A program made the position numbers and the translations under genes. Below, one piece after another: positions 60,239-64,000 of a stretch of 64,000 nucleotides of DNA. The stretch is taken from the NCBI RefSeq assembly GCF_021088345.1, contig NZ_CP088156.1, forward strand, positions 3,720,001 to 3,784,000. Direction: 5' to 3'. Within the stretch, counting starts at the first letter, position 1. Every line of letters starts with the position of its first letter. Source of the stretch: Bradyrhizobium ontarionense. GTDB taxonomy: Bacteria > Pseudomonadota > Alphaproteobacteria > Rhizobiales > Xanthobacteraceae. The notes under the pieces are model-generated. The model had not been told where the DNA came from, ran no database searches, and saw only the letters and a list, made by a program, of their open reading frames with translations.

Positions 60239-60819
60239 TGAGTGCAGCGCTCGACCGTCGCGCCGCGGTGAAGGCGCTGGTCGCCGAGCGCGGCGACCTG
60301 CTCGTCGTCAGCGGTCTCGGCTCGTCGTCCTACGATGTGTTCGCCGCAGGCGATCACCCGGCGAACTTCTATCTCTGGGGCGCGATGGGCGGCGCCGTCA
60401 TGATCGGCCTCGGCCTCGCACTGGCACAGCCGTCGCGGCCGGTCGCCGTCATCACCGGCGACGGCGAGCAGCTGATGGGGCTCGGCAGCCTCGCCACGTC
60501 AGCGGCCAAGAAGCCGAAGAACCTGTCGATCGTCGTGCTCGACAATGCGCATTTCGGCGAGACCGGCATGCAGATGAGCCATTCCGGGCTCGGCGTGAGC
60601 CTGGAGCAGATCGCCTCCGGCGCCGGCTTTCGCTCGGTGAGCACGATCCTCGACCACGCTGCGCTGCAGGCCTTTCGGCCGAAGCTGCGCGATCTCGCCG
60701 GTCCGCATTTCGCTGTTGTCGCGATCTCGACCGACCATGTCGACCGCGCCCTGCCCCCGCGGGACGGCGTTTTCCTGAAGAACCGCTTTCGCAGCCATCT
60801 CGGATTTTCCGTCAGCTAG
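60238..60819 (+). CDS. ThDP-binding decarboxylase beta subunit (ComE-like)
   Basis: A 193-aa protein equal to the PP domain: LWGAMGGAVMIGLGLALAQP, then the ThDP-Mg motif from GDGEQLMGLGSLATSA to VVLDNAHFGETG. It starts within the alpha-subunit stop (TGATG). Together they would form one ThDP active site at the subunit interface and decarboxylate a 2-keto acid. Its neighbours in acyl-CoA metabolism suggest formation of an aldehyde for further oxidation, an inference. Confidence 0.87.
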   Translation: MSAALDRRAAVKALVAERGDLLVVSGLGSSSYDVFAAGDHPANFYLWGAMGGAVMIGLGLALAQPSRPVAVITGDGEQLMGLGSLATSAAKKPKNLSIVVLDNAHFGETGMQMSHSGLGVSLEQIASGAGFRSVSTILDHAALQAFRPKLRDLAGPHFAVVAISTDHVDRALPPRDGVFLKNRFRSHLGFSVS

Positions 60820-60992
60820 AACGTCGTGGCCGCGCACCATCCAAAGCAGAAATGGCAGCTCGCGTTCGGACGGCTGACCGCACCGCGCGCTGGCATTCCA
60901 AGCTTGCCAATCGAGGCCTGCTTCGTCATAGGCTATGACAAACGAGCACAGGGAGACCGCAGGCCGCGCAACATCGGCCCGCGGAGCAGCGC

Positions 60993-62159
60993 ATGACAGA
61001 CCAGCATCAGCACGACGACTACGCCGACATCCGCGACGCGGTGGCCAAGCTCTGCGCCCAGTTCCCAGGCGAATATTGGCGCAAGCTCGATCGCGAGATG
61101 GCCTATCCCAGTGCGTTCGTCGATGCGCTGACGCAAGCCGGCTATCTCTCGGTGCTGATTCCGGAAGAATATGGCGGCGCGGGCCTGAAGCTGTCCGCGG
61201 CCGCGGCCATTCTGGAGGAGATCCAGCGTGCCGGCTGCAATGGCGGCGGCTGTCACGCCCAGATGTACACGATGGGCACCGTGCTGCGTCATGGCTCTGC
61301 CGAGCAGAAGGCCAAGTGGCTGCCGAAGGTCGCCGGCGGCGAGTTGCGGCTGCAAGCGTTCGGCGTCACCGAGCCGACCTCGGGCACTGACACCTCGTCG
61401 TTGAAGACCTTCGCCAAGCGCGACGGCGACAGCTACGTCGTCAACGGCCAGAAGATCTGGACCAGCCGCGCCGAATATTCCGACCTGATGATCCTGCTCG
61501 CGCGCACCACGCCGAAGGACCAGGCGCAGAAGCGCACCGATGGCCTCTCGGTCTTCATCGTCGACATGCGCGAGGCGCGAAACGCCGGGCTGACCATCCG
61601 CCCGATCCGCACCATGATGAACCACGCCACCACCGAAGTGTTCTTCACCGACATGCGGGTGCCGGCCGAGAACCTGATCGGCGAGGAGGGCAAGGGCTTC
61701 CGCTACATCCTCTCCGGCATGAATGCCGAGCGCATCCTGATCGCCGCCGAATGCGTCGGCGATGCCAAATGGTTCATCGCCAAGGCCACCGCCTATGCCA
61801 AGGAGCGCGTCGTGTTCGGCCGTCCTATCGGCCAGAATCAAGGCGTCCAGTTTCCGATCGCGAAGGCCTACGCCTCGATGCGCGCGGCCGAGCTGATGGT
61901 GAAGGAAGCGACGCGCAAATACGAGGCCGGGCGGGATTGCGGCGCCGAGGCCAACATGGCCAAGATGCTCGCGGCCGACGCCTCGTTCGAGGCGGCCAAT
62001 GCCTGCATCCAGACTCATGGCGGCTTCGGCTTCGCCGAGGAATACGACGTCGAGCGCAAGTTCCGCGAGACGCGGCTCTATCAGGTCGCGCCGATCTCGA
62101 CCAATCTCATTCTCTCCTACGTCGCCGAGCACGTGCTCGGCCTGCCGCGCTCGTACTGA
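60993..62159 (+). CDS. Acyl-CoA dehydrogenase
   Basis: A 388-aa FAD-dependent acyl-CoA dehydrogenase: N-terminal helical domain (LCAQFPGEYWRKLDREM), middle beta domain (FGVTEPTSGTDTSSLKTFA, NGQKIWTSRAEYSDLMILLAR in part), and C-terminal helical domain with SGMNAERILIAAECVGDA (Glu in the IVD-like position) and QTHGGFGFAEEYDVERKFRE. The substrate chain is not evident. It is followed by a class III CoA transferase and a MaoC-like hydratase on the same strand, suggesting a short acyl-CoA degradation route. Confidence 0.92.
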   Translation: MTDQHQHDDYADIRDAVAKLCAQFPGEYWRKLDREMAYPSAFVDALTQAGYLSVLIPEEYGGAGLKLSAAAAILEEIQRAGCNGGGCHAQMYTMGTVLRHGSAEQKAKWLPKVAGGELRLQAFGVTEPTSGTDTSSLKTFAKRDGDSYVVNGQKIWTSRAEYSDLMILLARTTPKDQAQKRTDGLSVFIVDMREARNAGLTIRPIRTMMNHATTEVFFTDMRVPAENLIGEEGKGFRYILSGMNAERILIAAECVGDAKWFIAKATAYAKERVVFGRPIGQNQGVQFPIAKAYASMRAAELMVKEATRKYEAGRDCGAEANMAKMLAADASFEAANACIQTHGGFGFAEEYDVERKFRETRLYQVAPISTNLILSYVAEHVLGLPRSY

Positions 62160-62187
62160 TATGCCGCGGTCTATCCATCGCCCGCGG

Positions 62188-62308
62188 CCATCCTTCGAGA
62201 CGCCCGCCTGCGGCGGGCTCCTCAGGATGAGGATCTTAGGCGCAGCTACATCTCTCCACCCTCATGGTGAGGAGCGCCGCACTTGCGGCGCGTCTCGAAC
62301 CATGAGGC
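62188..62308. repeat. Second inverted pair of the CCTCATGG palindromic repeat
   Basis: A diverged copy at 62188-62232 and an inverted copy at 62259-62308, the latter nearly identical to 59512-59558. It occupies most of the 170-bp gap between the acyl-CoA dehydrogenase and CoA-transferase genes. Confidence 0.85.
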
Positions 62309-62329
62309 CCCATTCTATGAGTTCACACC

Positions 62330-63439
62330 ATGCTGCCGCTTGAAGGGATCACCGTCGTCGCCGTCGAGCAGGCGGTCGCCGCGCCATTCTGCTCGTCGCG
62401 CCTCGCCGATGCCGGCGCGCATGTCATCAAGATCGAGCGACCGGAGGGCGATTTCGCGCGCGGCTATGACGCCGCCGCCAAGGGCCAGAGCAGCTATTTC
62501 GTCTGGCTCAACCGCGGCAAGGAGTCCGTCGTCGTCGATCTCGCGACGAAAGAAGGCCGCGCCGAGCTGGAGAGGCTGATCGCGAGCGCCGACGTGCTGC
62601 TGCAGAACCTCAAGCCCGGCTCGATGGACAAAATGGGCTTTGCGCGCGAGCGGCTGCGCCAGGACTATCCGAAGCTGATCTGCTGCACCATCACCGGTTA
62701 TGGCGACTCCGGTCCCTATGCCGATCGCAAGGCCTATGACCTGCTGATCCAGGCGGAGAGCGGGCTCGCCTCGATCACCGGCGGTCCGGACGGGCCGTCG
62801 CGCGTCGGCATGTCGATCGTCGACGTCGCGACCGGCGCCACCGCGCATGCCGCGATCCTCGAAGCGCTGATCGGCCGCGGCCGCACCGGTGAGGGCGCCG
62901 ACATCCGGATCTCGATGTTCGACGTGATGGCCGACTGGCTCACCGTGCCGCTGCTCAATGCCGAGGCCGGCCATCCGCCCAAGCGCATCGGCCTCGCCCA
63001 TCCCTCGATCGCGCCCTATGGCGTGTTCACCTCGCAGGACGGCAAGGACATCCTGATCTCGATCCAGAGCGAGCGCGAGTGGAAGACGCTGTGCGCCAAG
63101 GTGCTGGAGCAGCCGGCTCTGCCCGACGATCCGCGCTTTGCCAACATGGTCGCGCGCGTGCGCAACCGGACAGAGACCGACGGGATCGTGGCCGCACGTT
63201 TCGCGGCGCTGTCGCGCGACGAACTGCTCGCCAAGCTCGCGAGCGCCGACATCGCCTTTGCCGAGGTCAACAGCATGGCGGATCTCTCGACCCATCCGCA
63301 TCTGCGGCGCATTGACGTGAGCACGCCAAACGGCGTCGTCAGCTATCCGGCCCCGGCCGCCATCGTGGTCGGCGACGACAGGCGTTACGGCGCGGTGCCT
63401 GGTATCGGCGAAGCCGGCTCTTCCGCGCGAAAGGGATGA
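62330..63439 (+). CDS. Class III (CaiB/BaiF) CoA transferase
   Basis: 369 aa, family III CoA transferase. Signatures: VVAVEQAVAAPFCSSRLAD, DAGAHVIKIERPEGDFAR, VWLNRGKESVVVDL, NLKPGSMDKMGF, and the catalytic Asp region VGMSIVDVATGATAH. It moves CoA between acyl groups, as in formyl-CoA, carnitine or mesaconyl-CoA transferases. The next gene's start overlaps its stop (ATGATG), and that gene encodes a mesaconyl-C4-CoA hydratase-like protein. A mesaconate/itaconate or C4/C5 dicarboxylate role is therefore plausible but unproven. Confidence 0.92.
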   Translation: MLPLEGITVVAVEQAVAAPFCSSRLADAGAHVIKIERPEGDFARGYDAAAKGQSSYFVWLNRGKESVVVDLATKEGRAELERLIASADVLLQNLKPGSMDKMGFARERLRQDYPKLICCTITGYGDSGPYADRKAYDLLIQAESGLASITGGPDGPSRVGMSIVDVATGATAHAAILEALIGRGRTGEGADIRISMFDVMADWLTVPLLNAEAGHPPKRIGLAHPSIAPYGVFTSQDGKDILISIQSEREWKTLCAKVLEQPALPDDPRFANMVARVRNRTETDGIVAARFAALSRDELLAKLASADIAFAEVNSMADLSTHPHLRRIDVSTPNGVVSYPAPAAIVVGDDRRYGAVPGIGEAGSSARKG

Positions 63440-64000
63440 TCATGACGGACACGCTCGATCTCGATCGCTTGCGGCAATGGGTCGGCCGCAGCGCCGAGGC
63501 CACCGACATCGTCACCGCCCAGCTCACCAAGGGCCTGCGCGCGACCTTGTTCCAGGACATCGGCGAACCTGATACGGGCGACATCGCACCCTACACGGTG
63601 CACTGGTGCCTGGGCCAGCCGGTGTTTCCGCATGATCAGCTCGGCCCTGACGGCCATCCGACCCGCGGCGGCTTCCTGCCGCCGGTGCCGTTGCCGCGCC
63701 GGATGTGGGCCGGCGGCGAGGTCGCGTTTCTCGATCCGTTGCGCGTCGGCGATGTCGCCACCCGGGTCTCGACCATCTCCGACGTCGCCCTGAAGAGCGG
63801 CTCGACCGGCCAGCTCTGCTTCGTCGCCGTCGAGCATGTCGTGACGACGCCGCGCGGGGTCGCGATCCGCGAGCGCCAGGACATCGTCTACCGCGACATG
63901 GGCGGCGCGCAGCCCGCGCCAGCAAAGGCGCCGCCACCTTCTCCGGTCGCACAGCACAGCGAGACGCGTGTCTCCGATGCGGTGCTGCTGTTCCGTTATT
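63436..64000 (+). CDS. MaoC/FAS1-like acyl-CoA hydratase, 3' end beyond window
   Basis: 188 codons are visible and the frame is open at the window edge. It starts MIMTDTLDLDRLRQWVGRSA (alternative ATG at 63442) and continues with HWCLGQPVFPHDQLGPDGHP, RRMWAGGEVAFLDPLRVGD and AIRERQDIVYRD. This is the N-terminal FAS1-like dehydratase/hot-dog domain of the mesaconyl-C4-CoA hydratase (HTD2-like) family; the second hot-dog domain should follow. The start overlaps the CoA-transferase stop. It would hydrate an unsaturated acyl-CoA. Confidence 0.85.
   Translation, partial: MIMTDTLDLDRLRQWVGRSAEATDIVTAQLTKGLRATLFQDIGEPDTGDIAPYTVHWCLGQPVFPHDQLGPDGHPTRGGFLPPVPLPRRMWAGGEVAFLDPLRVGDVATRVSTISDVALKSGSTGQLCFVAVEHVVTTPRGVAIRERQDIVYRDMGGAQPAPAKAPPPSPVAQHSETRVSDAVLLFRY

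Noticed and set aside
1..64000. tRNA, rRNA, CRISPR arrays, riboswitches and integrative-element attachment sites
   Set aside because: None was recognised by eye. The only regular repeats are the palindromic elements at 57.9, 59.4 and 62.2 kb and the 15-bp triplet at 50.9 kb; tRNAscan, Rfam and CRISPR searches would settle this.

Overview
The window looks like chromosome from a high-GC alphaproteobacterium, most probably Bradyrhizobium or a close relative. That rests on the gene content (XoxF-type dehydrogenase, CYP153 monooxygenases, Tat-dependent ABC receptor, MXKDX-type small protein), the strong G/C third-position bias, and the palindromic intergenic repeats near the right end. No rRNA, tRNA, CRISPR array or intact mobile element was seen. 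One IS3-type transposase remnant, one argE remnant and one possibly truncated Crp-type regulator are the only signs of decay.

Layout. (1) 1-11.5 kb: a nitrogen-compound uptake and catabolism region, with a peptide/opine-type ABC transporter (fused double ATPase plus receptor), FAD amine oxidase, Lrp/AsnC regulator, class III aminotransferase, type II haloacid dehalogenase, cupin, hydroxyacid dehydrogenase, an argE fragment and a GNAT acetyltransferase. (2) 11.5-19.4 kb: a Crp-like HTH protein, then a minus-strand operon of a 1686-aa membrane-anchored protein with a degenerate superfamily 1 helicase core, a membrane-anchored SUMF1-fold protein and a DUF4399 protein. This is the best candidate for an undescribed system. 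(3) 20.3-33.5 kb: an outer-membrane porin followed by a tightly overlapping type II secretion operon (gspD, a Sel1-repeat gene, gspE-F-G-H-I-J-K-L-M and a GspC/N-like gene). (4) 33.6-38.8 kb: a small secreted protein, a large multicopper oxidase, and a flavinylation module (9-codon leader ORF, exported FMN-binding protein, leaderless ApbE, four-helix membrane protein).

(5) 38.9-48.3 kb: an IS remnant and MXKDX-type peptide, then a lanthanide-type alcohol dehydrogenase locus (xoxF, a natural xoxJ-xoxG fusion, two LuxR-type response regulators, a soluble hybrid histidine kinase, a FIST sensor and a c-type cytochrome). The last five probably sense substrate and control or serve the dehydrogenase. 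(6) 48.5-55.0 kb: a PD-(D/E)XK-like protein, a ThDP enzyme, an L,D-transpeptidase, a DUF2927 protein, an M48 protease and a DUF898 membrane protein. (7) 55.2-64 kb: fatty/branched acid and hydrocarbon metabolism, with isovaleryl-CoA dehydrogenase, two tandem CYP153 P450s, a split ThDP decarboxylase, an acyl-CoA dehydrogenase, a class III CoA transferase and a MaoC/FAS1-like hydratase cut by the window edge.

Starts were moved inward from the longest reading frame wherever a good Shine-Dalgarno (SD) sequence or signal peptide favoured it. All functional names come from recognising motifs by eye; no database search was run.
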